NCBI GenBank assembly: GCA_039583875.1
Contig: CM077147.1
Coordinates: forward strand, 108,484,124 to 108,548,123
Reading direction: 5' to 3'
Length of the DNA stretch: 64,000 bases
Origin: Platanthera guangdongensis
Lineage: Eukaryota > Streptophyta > Magnoliopsida > Asparagales > Orchidaceae
Below, piece by piece: positions 23,577-34,234 of this stretch; the stretch's first letter is position 1, and every line of letters starts with the position of its first letter. A model generated the notes under the pieces. The model was not told the origin of the DNA and searched no databases. It worked only from the letters and a program-made list of their open reading frames with translations. The translations under genes and the position numbers were made by a program.

Positions 23577-23924
23577 ATTCCTATTTTGGTATTAGTGGAC
23601 ATTCAAGCTTTAGTGCTGGGTTCTTTGTTGCAACTTTTATAAATTACTTCCGCTAGAATGCTCTGTGTAGGACGCTATGATTGGTTGGATGGTTTCCATG
23701 AGTAACCACCCGGTCTGTCTGTAGTATATGGCGTCGGGCCCCGACCGGACCTACTGCTATATGCTATGCGACGGATAGGGGGTGTTACAATTTGGTATCA
23801 CACTACTGGTTTTTGGTCGGGCTTAAGATGAATTCGTGAGCGAATTCTTTTTAAGGGGTGGTGAGCACATTGTGTGCGTCATCGTTATAACATTAAAAGA
23901 ACCCATGAATGTCCACTTAGGAAT
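23577..23924 (+). ncRNA. U5-leader long-range hairpin of G, spanning the PBS
   Basis: AGTGGACATTCA (23594-23605) is the exact complement of TGAATGTCCACT (23906-23917). ATTCCTA (23577-23583) complements TAGGAAT (23918-23924), with a 10-nt bulge on the 5' side only. The closed loop is 300 nt and holds the LTR end and PBS. It lies wholly inside the predicted gag intron. Confidence 0.6.
23793..23803 (+). other. Primer-binding site of G
   Basis: TGGTATCACAC starts three bases (ATT) after the LTR end, matching the tRNA-Met complement for the first eight bases. Confidence 0.8.
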
Positions 23925-24015
23925 GAAAATACATGTGTTTGAGGAACCTGCGTGTTCCTATAATTGCTGTTTGCAATTTTATTTGGTCGCTTAACGGTGT
24001 TTTGTACCACTATAG

Positions 24016-25136
24016 GTGACCAGAAGTGGCGTTGGGCCGTCGGAACGTCGAGTTTCTGAGGCTAGCGGTGCACCAGATGTTGCTCATGCAACACCTCTAT
24101 CGGCTGAGAACATACGATTGGTGGTCGAAGCAGTGTTGACCTTGATTAATGCACAGCCTACAAGGCAAACGCAGCAGCCCGCTCCTGCGATGGAGCAGGT
24201 ACCGCTGCAAGAGGCTGAGCCGAGGAGAGTGGAACAAGTTGTAGTGGAACTGTTGGTGCCAAGGAGGGCAACCGAGAGGCAGCTTAAGCATATAATGAGC
24301 TTTAACCCTCCGGTATTCTCGGGGTTGGGAACCCCATCTCAGGCTGAAGACTGGCTCTCCAGGGTGAAGAGAGTCATGACAGCAACGGAGACGGAGGAGT
24401 GGCAAATGACCACCATCGCTACGTTTCTTCTGGATGGTGAAGCGAGAATGTGGTGGGAAGGTTTGGAGCTGCACTTATTGCGAGGTAGGCAACTTGTTGA
24501 TGTCTCGATGGAAGAGTTCTCGAGATTGTTCTTGGCTAGATACCTCCCTTCGGCGCAGAAGATAGCATTGGAGAATGAGTTTCTGAAGTTGGTTCAGGGT
24601 GAGAGGAGCGTGGATGAATATCTCCACGAGTTTACTCGTTTGAGTCGTTATGCTAGATCCACTATCGTGGATGAGGAGCGCAAGACTAATCGCTTCTATG
24701 AAGGGTTGAGAGATGAGTTGAGGTTACTACTCTCGGGGCCGATGACGCAGGGTTTCTTAACCTTGGTCAACACTGCCCGGTCCTTGGAGAAGGACATGAA
24801 GAATGTACAAGCAAAGAAAATCTTGGGTGATAGGAAAGCTGAATTCAAAATGCCGATGAATTCAAAGTCTGGCTATCGGAGGTCCTTCAAGAAGCATAGG
24901 ACTTCAGGTCCAGCTCCTTCTGGTGCTTCTGGGGCGACTACGAGTCGGACCCCGGGCGCGTGTTTTACTTGTGGAAAGACAGGGCACTTTGCCCGTGACT
25001 GTTGGAGCGGACGTCCTAAGTCCGAGAGAATGCCGGGAGCGACTTATGAAGAGAAGGGCAAGGCGGTGGAGTCGACCGCGTCCCACTATTCTCCGGCCCA
25101 ACCAAGGGTCTATAATCTTGGCCAACAGGAGGCCAT
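24016..25136 (+). pseudogene. gag: gag main exon of G, open but 3'-truncated
   Basis: The frame begins at GTG directly after an in-frame TAG (TATAG|GTGACC) and is open for about 373 codons: a Pro/Gln-rich N-terminus, capsid domain (RQLKHIMSFNPPVFSGLG to SLEKDMKNV) and CCHC knuckle CFTCGKTGHFARDC near 24961-25002. It breaks off at YNLGQQEAI, about nine codons before the gag-protease intron expected from H. The text beyond 25136 is F's LTR and gives a meaningless tail. With no pol it could act only by supplying Gag. Confidence 0.88.
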
Positions 25137-26455
25137 CGCATACGGCATCTTGCCGCAACGGAAACTCTACGAATCCTTAAAGTTCGTATGCAACATCACC
25201 GAGTCGGACTAACGGTCGCGACTACGGCTTCACCCACAATTCCTAATCCACTAACGGAGCGGATCTCTAATGCAAAACATGCCGGGGACGGACTCAATCA
25301 ACCCGGAGGTTCCTCTTGAACCTTGGCAACCCAAAACCCCTCTCATTTGAGAGATTGGTGCCCAAAAACTAGAAAGAAAAGATGCTAAAGACATGCATCC
25401 TAAAACCGAGAGGAGAAGTGTCGTTACCTTCCGACTCCTCTTCCTAGCCATGGCAAAATAGCCGGATGAAAACCCTCGCAACGATCTAGCCACCACGGAT
25501 CTGGACTCGGCTCGCGATTTGGAGCACCGAAGCTTCTCCTACAGCCCAAACCCTCCTTCACCTTCTTCCTTGCTCTCCCTTCTCTCTAGAATTTAGTAAG
25601 AGAAAAGCTTGAAGAAGAATGAGGGTTTCCAACCCTATTGTCGGACTTAACTCCCCAAGAGCAGTTCTGGACCATCAGATCCCAAAATAAGGGAAAGAAT
25701 GGCCACGACGCATCTGAAAAATAAAACTCCTGGGCCGAACATGACCTGGCACACACCCGTGTCCAGGGCCGTGTCCCCCATTCGCCATCACAAATTGACG
25801 CGCCTAGAACAGCACACGGGCATCCGAAACGCCTGTGTTCGACCCGACACGCCCGTGTCCCTACTGACACGGTCGTGTGGTCGGCCGTGTGCCTCCATCG
25901 ATGCAGCCCCTAAAATAACCCGAGAAGGACACGGCCTAGGACACGCTCGTGTCCCACGCCATGTGCGAAGTCTCGACACTCGTCTACAGCCTTTGTGTCG
26001 ACACCACGGAAAAACGTCGAGCGAAGATCGTCGACCAAGCGGGACACGCCCTGTGATACGCCCGGGTCACAGGCCGTGTTCCCCAGTCTCGACACTCGAC
26101 ACTCGTCGAGTGAACATCGTCGACTGAAGTTCGTCGACCGACCCACACGACCTTGGACACGCCCGTGTCCTAGGCCATGTGCATTGTCTCGACATATTGT
26201 CGAGCGAAAGCGTCGACACCCTGGGCCGAGTGTCGATACGGGCTCGACACACCCTGTGATACGCCCGTGTCACAGGCTGTGTGCCCTGTCTCGATACATC
26301 GTCGAGCGCAAAGTGTCGACTACGCGGCCAAGTCGTCGAGTCCAGCCTGACATGGCCGGGGACACGCCCGTGTCCCGGGTCATATGCCCCCAGCCAGAAA
26401 CCAAAAATTGGCCCGAAACGCAAATCGACCCTCTCTCAAAATCTGGGGTGTTACA
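25137..26455 (-). repeat. Remnant of the 5' LTR of F
   Basis: 1319 bp matching 15545-16863 of F's other LTR, including the first gag exon (25428-25451) and the dyad array, and ending GGTGTTACA before AAACT. The first ~1.27 kb in plus coordinates is missing. The junction has ATC-CATACG-like microhomology between G gag and the LTR. Confidence 0.9.
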
Positions 26456-26460
26456 AAACT

Positions 26461-27227
26461 TTCCTCCAACGTTTATGTTTTGATACGTACGAGCCTATAG
26501 CTATCAACATTCAAGCATCTAAAAAGTAACAGACTGAAAACCCCAAATAATTTCTTGATGAAAACCCAAGATGGTTGGATGCTGGTTATTCCACACTTGA
26601 TAACCTAACGTCCTCCTATTGTAAGTTGATTCAAGAGTTATTCAACTGGGAATTGAAAGTTGTTGTAAATGTTAATCTAAACATTATTGGTCACAACACA
26701 TTATTCCACATTTGATAATGTTGCACGTGATGTGTGCCCACATGTGTTGGTGAGGCACATAGTGATTTGTAATGAGTAAGGTAATATAACTAGTCGTAGT
26801 TAGACTGGATGAGATGTTGACAAAGTTACTTCACCGTTGCTAGAAGTGCTAAGCTCATTTAGTAAGAGCTAGTTTACTTTAAATGTTACTGCATATGTTT
26901 ATGAATTCATAGAGTCTGACTCATGAAATTCCTTGCAGGCTACGATGGAGATTATGGAGGAGCTGTAGACCTGGACATGGATGACGATGATCTACTAGAT
27001 GAGTAGAATCATCAAATATTTAATTCATGTCTTTGTTTTGTAATAATTATTCAGACTATGTTTTTGGGATAGCATCTCTGTGATGGTTTGTCGTTTAGGC
27101 AAAACCTTTATTTTAATTTATTAGTATGGTCTGTCCTGATTGTTTTTACTTAGTTTGGATTATTATTTTGTCTACACTCCAGCACCACGAAACATCACCG
27201 TTATTTGTCACGAATATATGAGGAGAT
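26461..27227 (+). other. Last part of copia A and unassigned DNA; possible captured exon
   Basis: After F's target duplication the text resumes as the AT-rich noncoding tail expected after copia A RNase H. No LTR start was recognised. At 26939-27006 a short open piece follows a splice-acceptor-like TTCCTTGCAG. It encodes an acidic end DYGGAVDLDMDDDDLLDE with a TAG at 27004-27006, followed by T-rich 3'UTR-like text. It may be the last exon of a host gene carried by the element, but the gene is not recognised. Confidence 0.45.
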
Positions 27228-28738
27228 TGTAAGTGTATATTCAGACGAATAACAGGCTCGGGGGCTTTGCGCGAATAAACCCTAGGTTTAACTCTATATA
27301 ATCCTAGCTGAGGGCAACAGGGAGTGAGTTCCACTTAGACTCTCCTCCGTATATTTCGAGCGACCCTTCTCATTCGATAGAAGCAGAAAAATTATAAGGC
27401 AAGAAACTAGCCGAGTAGACTCAAAGAGTAATCGCCGGCTCTGCTGCTAACCGCTACTGAGTCTGCTGAAACTGGTTAGTCGCCAAACTGCAACCTAATC
27501 GCGCGGACTGCCCGTTATTCCAAAGTTGAGCAAACATTATCCGTTGATCAGCAAGCCGCCCAACCACGAGGTCGCCTAGCCGTAATAATCAAGCGAACTA
27601 TTGCTATCGAACTGAACAAGCCACCAGATCGGACAGCTTATTGAACTGGGAAACAAGTTGCAGAAGAGAAGACCGCCTGGTCGCAAGCCGCGACCTGCTG
27701 CTAACCGCTAGTTGCATACCTCAGAGTCTGCACTGTCCCTGACTGAAGTCAGAACAAAGTCTCTGGCTTCTCAGTGCTATACGCACAACCTGCACAGCAC
27801 AAACCAGTCAAGCACTTCAAACCGTGCGGATAAAAAATCCTGTCTGCAGCAACTACGCAAATCCACTTACTGTTCACTCGGTGTATATTGTTGTGACAGG
27901 GGGTCCTATTTATAAGCACAGAGAGGAGTGTGATCATCTCCCTAGTTGATAGGATCACCACCCTATCTTGCGGCGAGCACCAAGTGTATCCGCTAAGCCG
28001 CGAATACACAACCATACCGTCGCGACTAGGCTAGATAGCCAGTCCGCCAAGGTCGCACCACCAAGGTCTGATACCAAGCCAATCTGCCTGGTTGCCAAGG
28101 TAATGCCAGACTTGATTGTCATACAATCAGACTCTGTGAATATTGCCCCAGTCCGCCAACCTACGGACAGAACTACAGTCTGTACTCGCCTGCGGACACC
28201 ACTCCAGTCTGCATACCCCGAGCCCGCAGCCAGAGTACTCAAGGATGATAGCCGTCAAGCTCGGCGGACAGAGATATCAGTCAGCGCAAACCGCGCGTTC
28301 TCTCGGACTAAGCTAGTCTGCACAAACCGATGAACTCTGGCACCAGTTCCCTCTAACTGATGAACTCCGCGGTTATCACCAATCGTGACACCAGAGCTAG
28401 ACCAAGGCACACGCCATGCCGATCTCCAGAGCTCCAGTACAGTTCGCAATCCAAACTCTGCGAACTCCATATAAGCCCGCATCTTGCCTGTCTTGGCGAG
28501 CTCTGCGGATGATAACTATATTCGCCCGGTTACCTGGGAACCAACTTCCTGCTGATCACAAGCCGGATTGGGTAGCCGCCACTTCTGTCTGCGTAGACTG
28601 TACGAACAGACCTCCCAGGCTACCAGAGCACACGCTAACTTCAGCACCATTGCCGACCTGGCTAGCCGCCAGTCTTGTCTGCATAAACCGCGCGAACAGG
28701 CCGCCCAGGCTGCCATTTTCACTTCATAATTTTAAACA
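27228..28738 (-). repeat. 3' LTR of internally deleted copia I
   Basis: On the minus strand the LTR starts TGTTTAAAAT directly after the purine tract AAGGGGGAG (28747-28739) and ends CACTTACA at 27228, giving 1511 bp with TGT/ACA ends. CTTATAAATAGGACCCCC near 27915-27899 is a good TATA box for minus-strand transcription. The left end is less certain: TGTAAGTG after GAGGAGAT could also be read as copia A's own LTR start. No coding capacity is evident. Confidence 0.6.
27899..27916 (-). promoter_or_regulatory. TATA box of copia I LTR
   Basis: TATAAATAGG on the minus strand, followed by CCCCCTGTCACAAC, sits in the middle of the LTR with about 650 bp of R-U5 after it. Confidence 0.6.
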
Positions 28739-29945
28739 CTCCCCCTTGAAGTAAGAAGTGGTAACCAATCCCAGCACTCCATGTAAACGTGAACATAGCC
28801 CCTCTGTTAGCGCCTTTGAAAAGATGTCCATGACATAGTCCTCCCTCCGCATATCAAAGACCATAAGGGATCCCTCCAGCACCTCCTGAAAGGAGTCATG
28901 CTTCTCTCCGCCTTCTTCTCCAGCTTTAACACCCACTTGTACATCACAGGAGTAACACCATCAACCTTGGGCACAAGGTCACAAGCCTCGTCACCCCCGA
29001 GGGTAGTCACCTCCTCATCCTTGGTGATTTCCCACTCCTTAACTCCAGTAGTGCCTTCACAACTAGAAGGCTCTCACTTGATTAGAGGGCCTGCGAAGAA
29101 ATAATAGACCGAGCTCACCACATTCCCTTCGCAAAATTGAGCTATTGGGTTGGTGATCCTCTTTGATCTCCGAAAAACCTGATCACGGCTAGCCACCTCC
29201 GTTGCTTCTTCAGAACCAGCTCCATTCTAGGGTAAAACTGGAGCATCGCTCCCCTTGCTTCCTGAACAAGAAGCCTCCGCCCTGGAACTAGAAGTACCTG
29301 GAGCATTGTTCCCCCTACTTCCTAAACCATAGGCCTTTGCCCTAGAGCTAGAATAACTTGGAGCTCCTGGTGACACAGATAGCTTCATCAGAAGATCTTT
29401 AGCAGCCTCCTCCTACCCATCGTCTGACTTGCTTTCTGGCAGCTCAACAAAAGAGCCACCACCATACGACGTCAGCTCGTCGAAAACCACATCTCTCGAG
29501 ATGACAAACATCTTCGTCACTGGATCCATACACTTTAATCTCTTCTTCTGCTTATCATAGAACACGAAGACAAGCTTTCTCACCTTCGCATCCAACGCAT
29601 TCGGGACGTATACATAACAAGTTGACCAAAACACCCGAAGGTGTTCCATGTCGAACTTCTCCTTGAACAACAGCTCATGATGAGACTTCATGTTGATCAG
29701 ACTCAGATGTTTTAGATTGATGACGTATGCCTCACAGGCCATCCTCTCTGCCCAAAAGGCCCTATGAATGCCTTTGGCATAAAGCCAACACTTGCAGATC
29801 TCCATCAAATGACGGATCTTCCACTATGCTACTCCATTTTGTTGTGAAGTCTGCGCACAAGTAAGCTCTCTCCGGATTGCGTGCTTCCTGCAAAAGTTAG
29901 AGAACACGGATTTCGTGCTTTCTGCACAAGTGAGCTCTCTCTGGA
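28739..29945 (-). pseudogene. pol: pol remnant of copia I with RT deleted
   Basis: On the minus strand an integrase C-terminal part (SQQNGVA, HLRVFWSTCYVYVP, VISRDVVFDE; about 29870-29413) is followed by the start of RT (VTPVMYKWVLKLEKKA, near 28985-28935). The text then jumps to the last part of RNase H (YVMDIFSKALTEG) and the purine tract at 28747-28739. The RT core and most of RNase H are absent. A TAG interrupts NGVA-WK. At 29840-29945 a partly duplicated segment (CGCACAAGTAAGCTC and a variant copy) precedes the fusion to element J. Confidence 0.75.
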
Positions 29946-30188
29946 AGCTTTGGTCTGCTTGTCTTTTTGGCATGCAGAGCAAATGCTCTACTTAGTGCAT
30001 TTAATGTTAAAACCATTCCTAAATAGCTCTTTACTGAATAGCGTGCCTATGGTCTTATAGTTCAAATGAGCTACTCTCTTGTGCCATTTGACACAGTGTG
30101 AGGCTTTCTCATTTACAACTAGGCATATGAGAGAGTCTGCATTTAGACAAAGAAAATTTAAAAATTACACATTCTCACTCCTAGTGCC
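29946..30188 (-). pseudogene. pol: SIRE element J: integrase zinc-binding segment
   Basis: The minus strand reads CVKWHKRVAHLNYKTIG and a SICSACQKDKQTK segment, nearly the same as element B's integrase N-terminal region, with a TAG before SICSAC. It ends at the join to copia I near 29945, so the rest of J's pol is missing. The CACTA-like element at 30189-30835 splits it from J's protease. Confidence 0.8.
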
Positions 30189-30835
30189 CACTACAACAAA
30201 TTGCACTTATAGTAAAGACCTAAATCGTTACAATAAGTACCAAAACATCGTTACAAAAACTCTTTGGTAACGAAAAAACTTTATGTAACGGTGGTCCTCT
30301 AAAGCTCGACGCTAAAACTTCTTGTGACGAATGTATACGTGTCGTTACAAATAAATTAATTGTAACAAATTGTACTTCCTCACACAAAAAAGATTCTTCC
30401 TCACAATAAATTAGTTACAATAGTACAAAATTTACGTGCGGGCCCGCAGGCAGGCCCACTCGCTCGCCCGCGGGCTCGCCTGCGGGCTTGCCCGCCCAAC
30501 CGCGGGCCTAGCTGATTTCAAACATTCATTGCAAAATGGGCAATATAAACCTGAAATTCAAGTTTTAACTGGCGGTGTGGGACTAAAAAGAGGCCAGTAC
30601 AATTGATACATATTGTGAGGAAAATTTACTATTTGTAATGTAACGTTAGTGTTTTTACAAATAATTACATTTATAGTAACAGATTAATTATTATTGTAAC
30701 AAAATATAAAATATTCATTACAAAAAGTAATTTTCAGTAACAATAGAAAAAAATCATTACTAAATATAACTTTTAGTAACAAACTGTGTTTTAGTTATAT
30801 TTCAGTCCTTACGATATGTACAGTTTGTTGTAGTG
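30189..30835. mobile_element. CACTA-like MITE inserted in SIRE J
   Basis: A 647-bp AT-rich element with terminal inverted repeats CACTACAACAAA and TTTGTTGTAGTG. Flanks GCC (30186-30188) and GCA (30836-30838) fit a 3-bp target duplication with one later change. It has many short GTAACAAA-type subterminal repeats and no ORF, so it is non-autonomous. It interrupts J within the protease-integrase linker. Confidence 0.8.
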
Positions 30836-31168
30836 GCATGTCAAGATGACCTTTTGGTCACTTGACTTTTTTATATGGCACTCATCCTTATGGAATGAAA
30901 TATCATATTCAAGATCACAAAGTTGGCTTATGTCTATAAGGTTGTGTTGTGACCCTTCTACATAAGCTACTTTAGTGAAAGTGACTAAGTCATTTGAAAT
31001 CTTACCATAACCTCTGGTAATCCCTTTGTCTGCTCCAAAGATCACCTTTGGTCCATCCTTCACTGGAATAAAGTCCCTCAAATTGCTCTTTATTCCAGTC
31101 ATGTGTCTACAACATCCACTATCCAAGTACCAGATGGGCCTATCTCTGATGTTTGGACATACCTGCAA
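30836..31168 (-). pseudogene. pol: SIRE element J: protease and linker
   Basis: Minus-strand text RPIWYLDSGCCRHMTG is the copia protease motif. It continues through DLVTFTKVAYVEGSQHNL to SSDQKVILT, where the MITE breaks it. It is open in this stretch and very close to element B's protein. Confidence 0.85.
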
Positions 31169-31177
31169 TATAAAGAT

Positions 31178-32754
31178 TTATTTATCCTTAGGAACCCAAA
31201 TTGTCTTGGGTCCTAGGTGCTTGTTAGATGTGGCTCCATTGAGACCACCTGAGAATTTCTTAGCTGGGTATATTTTCTGTCCATGAGATACTGTATGATT
31301 GAACCAGGAGTCCAGGGCAAAGTGTCCAATCTTTCCACAATACCAACACTCATATTTATTGTATCTCCTCTTTGGAGGCACAATATGAACTTTATGCTGA
31401 CATTCCTTAGGACAGGAATCAACAGCTTTTACAATTGCATATTGACTGCGAGCAAGTTGTTTATTTTGCCTCACTATCGCAGCGGTCCTCCTTGGATGAA
31501 ACACATTAGGAATAGCTTTCCTATTCACAGATGTGCTAGGTGCTCCTGGTCCAGACTTCTGGATTTCTTTTCCTTTGGTCTGAGATACAGGTTGTAGCAA
31601 CACTGGACCCTTTTATTCTGTCAGCTTTCTGCTTCTCCTTCTCCTTCTCCTAGGTTTTATATAACCAAGACCACTTGTAGGAGTTCCTGAGAAGGTATCT
31701 ATTATGGGGAGAACAATCTTAGGTTTAGAGAAATGCTGAACAAGTCTTTTCTCATTTCAGGGTTTGAGTTCTAACTCCTGAATGGTTTCATCTCTTTATT
31801 TGAGCAACATAATTTGATCACCAATGATCTTATTTAGCATAGCTAACTTTGAATTTTTAAGACCAATCTGCTGAGTAGGCATCTCATGATGGTACTTAAG
31901 ACCTCTTAGTGATGCAAACTTGATAACTTGTTTTTTGATAAGCTTTTTGCTCTTTATAAGGGCCTCTAGAAATTTTCCAAACTTAACTATGAGCTGATGT
32001 CGTTCAGTATCAGTGTTGGACTCATGTGAATCAAAATTTGAGCTGCATGAGTCTGACTCATTCTTAGTCTCATAAACTGTAAGTTGTAGAACAAATAGAT
32101 TTGTCAAAGACCACCTCAGTATTCTGACAGTCAAGTGTTTTTGTTTCTTGATTATCAATCATTGTCATTAAGTTGACCTCCATATCATATTCATAGTCAT
32201 CACATAGTGATGCAGTTGTGAAGATCTTTACCTTATATATGGTTTCTCTGATAAAATCCTCTTCACAGGAGAACAATCCAATGTTAGCATGTTCTTCATC
32301 TGATTCAGTTGAATCTGAATCACTATCAGATAAAGTCTTTGGCTTATATGCCATCAGACACTTTTTTGACTTCTTATCTTTGTAGAACTTCTTTTCCTTG
32401 GACTTCCTGTTCTCCTTTCTCTTTACTGGACAGTCAGCATTGACATGTCCAGGCCTATTACAGCTATAACAAATATTATCAGCCTTAACTTGTATGTTCT
32501 GGTTTGAATCATACCTGACCATAGAGTTATTTCCGTGCTTGTCTTTGATTTTGCTGGAACTTAATCCAAATGATGTCTTCTTGTTCCATTACTTCCTTCT
32601 TCTCATCATCTTCTTGAATTGCCTAGTGAACAAAGCCAATTCATCATCTGACAGTACTTCTGATGAAGAATTAGTCCCAGAACTAACTGTATCTTCATCC
32701 CTTCTTGGTGATGGGGGACTTTCTCTTTTAGTCTTCAAAGATATATTGAAGTAT
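31178..32754 (-). pseudogene. gag: SIRE element J: gag, N-terminus lost
   Basis: On the minus strand come an acidic linker, a first CCHC knuckle CYSCNRPGHVNADC (32471-32430), a coiled-coil region (about 32060-31800) and a second knuckle CWYCGKIGHFALDSW near 31340-31290, in which the last Cys is Ser. Frame changes near 32080 and 31790-31610 disable it. The capsid part is missing: element K starts at 32760, after a possible target site CTAGT (32755-32759), within the linker. Confidence 0.8.
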
Positions 32755-32759
32755 CTAGT

Positions 32760-34234
32760 TGTCAACCTAAATCACCTAGAGGGGGTGAATAGGTGAGTTC
32801 TGCATCTTTTGCAGAATAAAAAACTTGAGAGTAATCGACACAGAAAATAACTAAGCGTAACTTGGACGACACAAGGAATTTATAGTGGTTCCCTAATCTT
32901 AGGTACGTCCACTTTCCACCTCACCTATCTAGCACCACGACTAGCCTCAGCTACTTCACTAAATCTCGGATTGCAACAATCCTACGACACAGAGCAACAC
33001 TCCTACAACTCGGAGATAACACACTCCTATAAACTCGGAGAACAAAGCTCCTTAAAACTCGGAGAACAAAGCTCCTACAAACTCGGAGAACAAAGATCTT
33101 AAAAACTCGGAGACAAAGCTCCTACAAGAGTTAAAATAATTGTTACAACAACTATAAAAACTTTATACTTTCAGATTTGAAATCTTTAAGGTTCTTCCTT
33201 CTTGAAAATTGAAAATCTCTGTGAAGATGTTGAGGAAGAAATCCTGAGAGAACTTTGATCTGAAATGCTTAGTACCAGACACGATCAAGTAGATATTTGA
33301 AGAACTTGAATCTATGATGTATCGAATCTTTTCTTCTTAGAATCGCTTGATCGAGATATGAGCAACAATTAAGAACGACGATGACGGTGCGGCTTCTCCC
33401 GATCTTAGAATTGCGATTGTGATTCTGAATAAAGTTAGGGTTGGCGATTCCTTTGAAAGGATCCACATGGACCAATCATGAGGAACTTAGGTTAAATCGA
33501 AATCCCATCAGACGATTTAAAAAGAAGTTTTCTGCAACCCTATTTCTCGAGAAGACATATGATTTCTTGAGAAGGATTTGCTTTCTCGAGAAATGGAATT
33601 GTCTTCTCGAGAAAATACTTAATGCAAATTCTTTGAACTGAAGAACTGATTTCTCGAGAAGGAACTTGACATCTCGAGAAAAATACTTAGCTTCTTGAGA
33701 AATAATTTTGACTTCGCGAGAACTGCTTTGTTTTCTCGAGAACTATACTTGGCTTCTCGAGAATTCTTCAGGGCTTTCTTGAGAAAAAGACTTAAAGATT
33801 ATTTTTGAGAATTTTCCAAGAAGTCTTAAGGTTTCTTGAGAACAACTTTGCTTTCTCGACAACTATACTTAGACTTCTCGAGAAGCACACTTCATCTTCT
33901 CGAGAAAAGTACTTAGGAAATTTTACTCTGAAAAACTAATTCTTCTTGTTGAAAACCAGCAGCCATTCCTTTATTCCATTGCTTTAGTACTTGAAAATGA
34001 AGTGCATCTCAATAGGGAGGTTACACATGAGTCAACACCTTGGGTCACACAATGAGGGATTACATTGCATGGTCCTATATTTAGTGACTCAGTGTAAACT
34101 AACATTGGTATACACTTAGCAATAATGATATGCAAGCACTCAACTAAAGAATAACATCAAATACATAATTAATTCAACTTAGTTCAAAAGTGACTTCACA
34201 CAAATATAGGTTATTGTAAATACAATACCCAACA
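32760..34234 (-). repeat. 3' LTR of SIRE element K
   Basis: In minus sense it starts TGTTGGGTATTG after the tract ATAGGGGGAGAT and ends GATTTAGGTTGACA, giving 1475 bp. The end CCTATTCACCCCCTCTAGG resembles that of B's LTR. At 32985-33130 there is tandem text built on ACTCGGAGAACAAAGCTCCT. The only SIRE gene linked to this LTR in the window lies to its right. Confidence 0.82.
33537..33906 (-). repeat. Array of TTCTCGAGAA palindromes in K LTR
   Basis: About 14 perfect or one-base-changed copies of TTCTCGAGAA (XhoI core) lie mostly 18-30 bp apart, for example near 33545, 33580, 33603, 33650, 33736, 33756, 33876 and 33897. They occupy the same part of the LTR as GTGTCGACAC in B and share its central TCGA. 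Confidence 0.85.

Larger units (their letters stand above)
21476..23789 (+). repeat. 5' LTR of G
   Basis: 2314 bp, starting TGTAACGCCCCGAAACTC and ending GGGGGTGTTACA. U3 holds the dyad array (21541-22200). GGGATATACCC near 22280 is the TATA candidate; the ATG of the predicted first gag exon is about 200 bp further. H's LTR has the same order. Open stretches through the array are composition artefacts. Confidence 0.92.
21476..25136 (+). mobile_element. Truncated Tekay-like gypsy element G (5' LTR and gag only)
   Basis: A full 5' LTR (21476-23789), PBS, leader and almost complete gag lie on the plus strand inside F's gag. The sequence then passes without any pol or 3' LTR into the middle of F's right LTR at about 25136. 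The left target site is probably AGTAG (21471-21475); the right copy is deleted. LTR ends and Gag are close to those of H, so G and H are one family. Confidence 0.9.
14277..26455 (-). mobile_element. Tekay-like Ty3/gypsy element F, disrupted and carrying G
   Basis: The left LTR is 14277-16863 (its 3' LTR, as F lies on the minus strand), then pol, gag, the nested element G, and the last 1.3 kb of the other LTR (25137-26455). The perfect target duplication AAACT at 14272-14276 and 26456-26460 proves that both ends belong to one insertion. PBS, leader, gag start and about half of the right LTR are lost in the G-F deletion. The chromovirus type is inferred from pol order and similarity to H. Confidence 0.93.

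Noticed and set aside
24016..25212. G gag read as a complete 398-residue protein
   Set aside because: The last ~25 codons are translated F LTR sequence; the same text occurs at 15545-15620 as noncoding LTR.
27228..27300. TGTAAGTG after GAGGAGAT as the 3' LTR start of copia A
   Set aside because: Possible, but the segment also fits as the end of I's minus-strand LTR, whose purine tract, TATA box and TGT/ACA ends all agree; I kept the latter with modest confidence.
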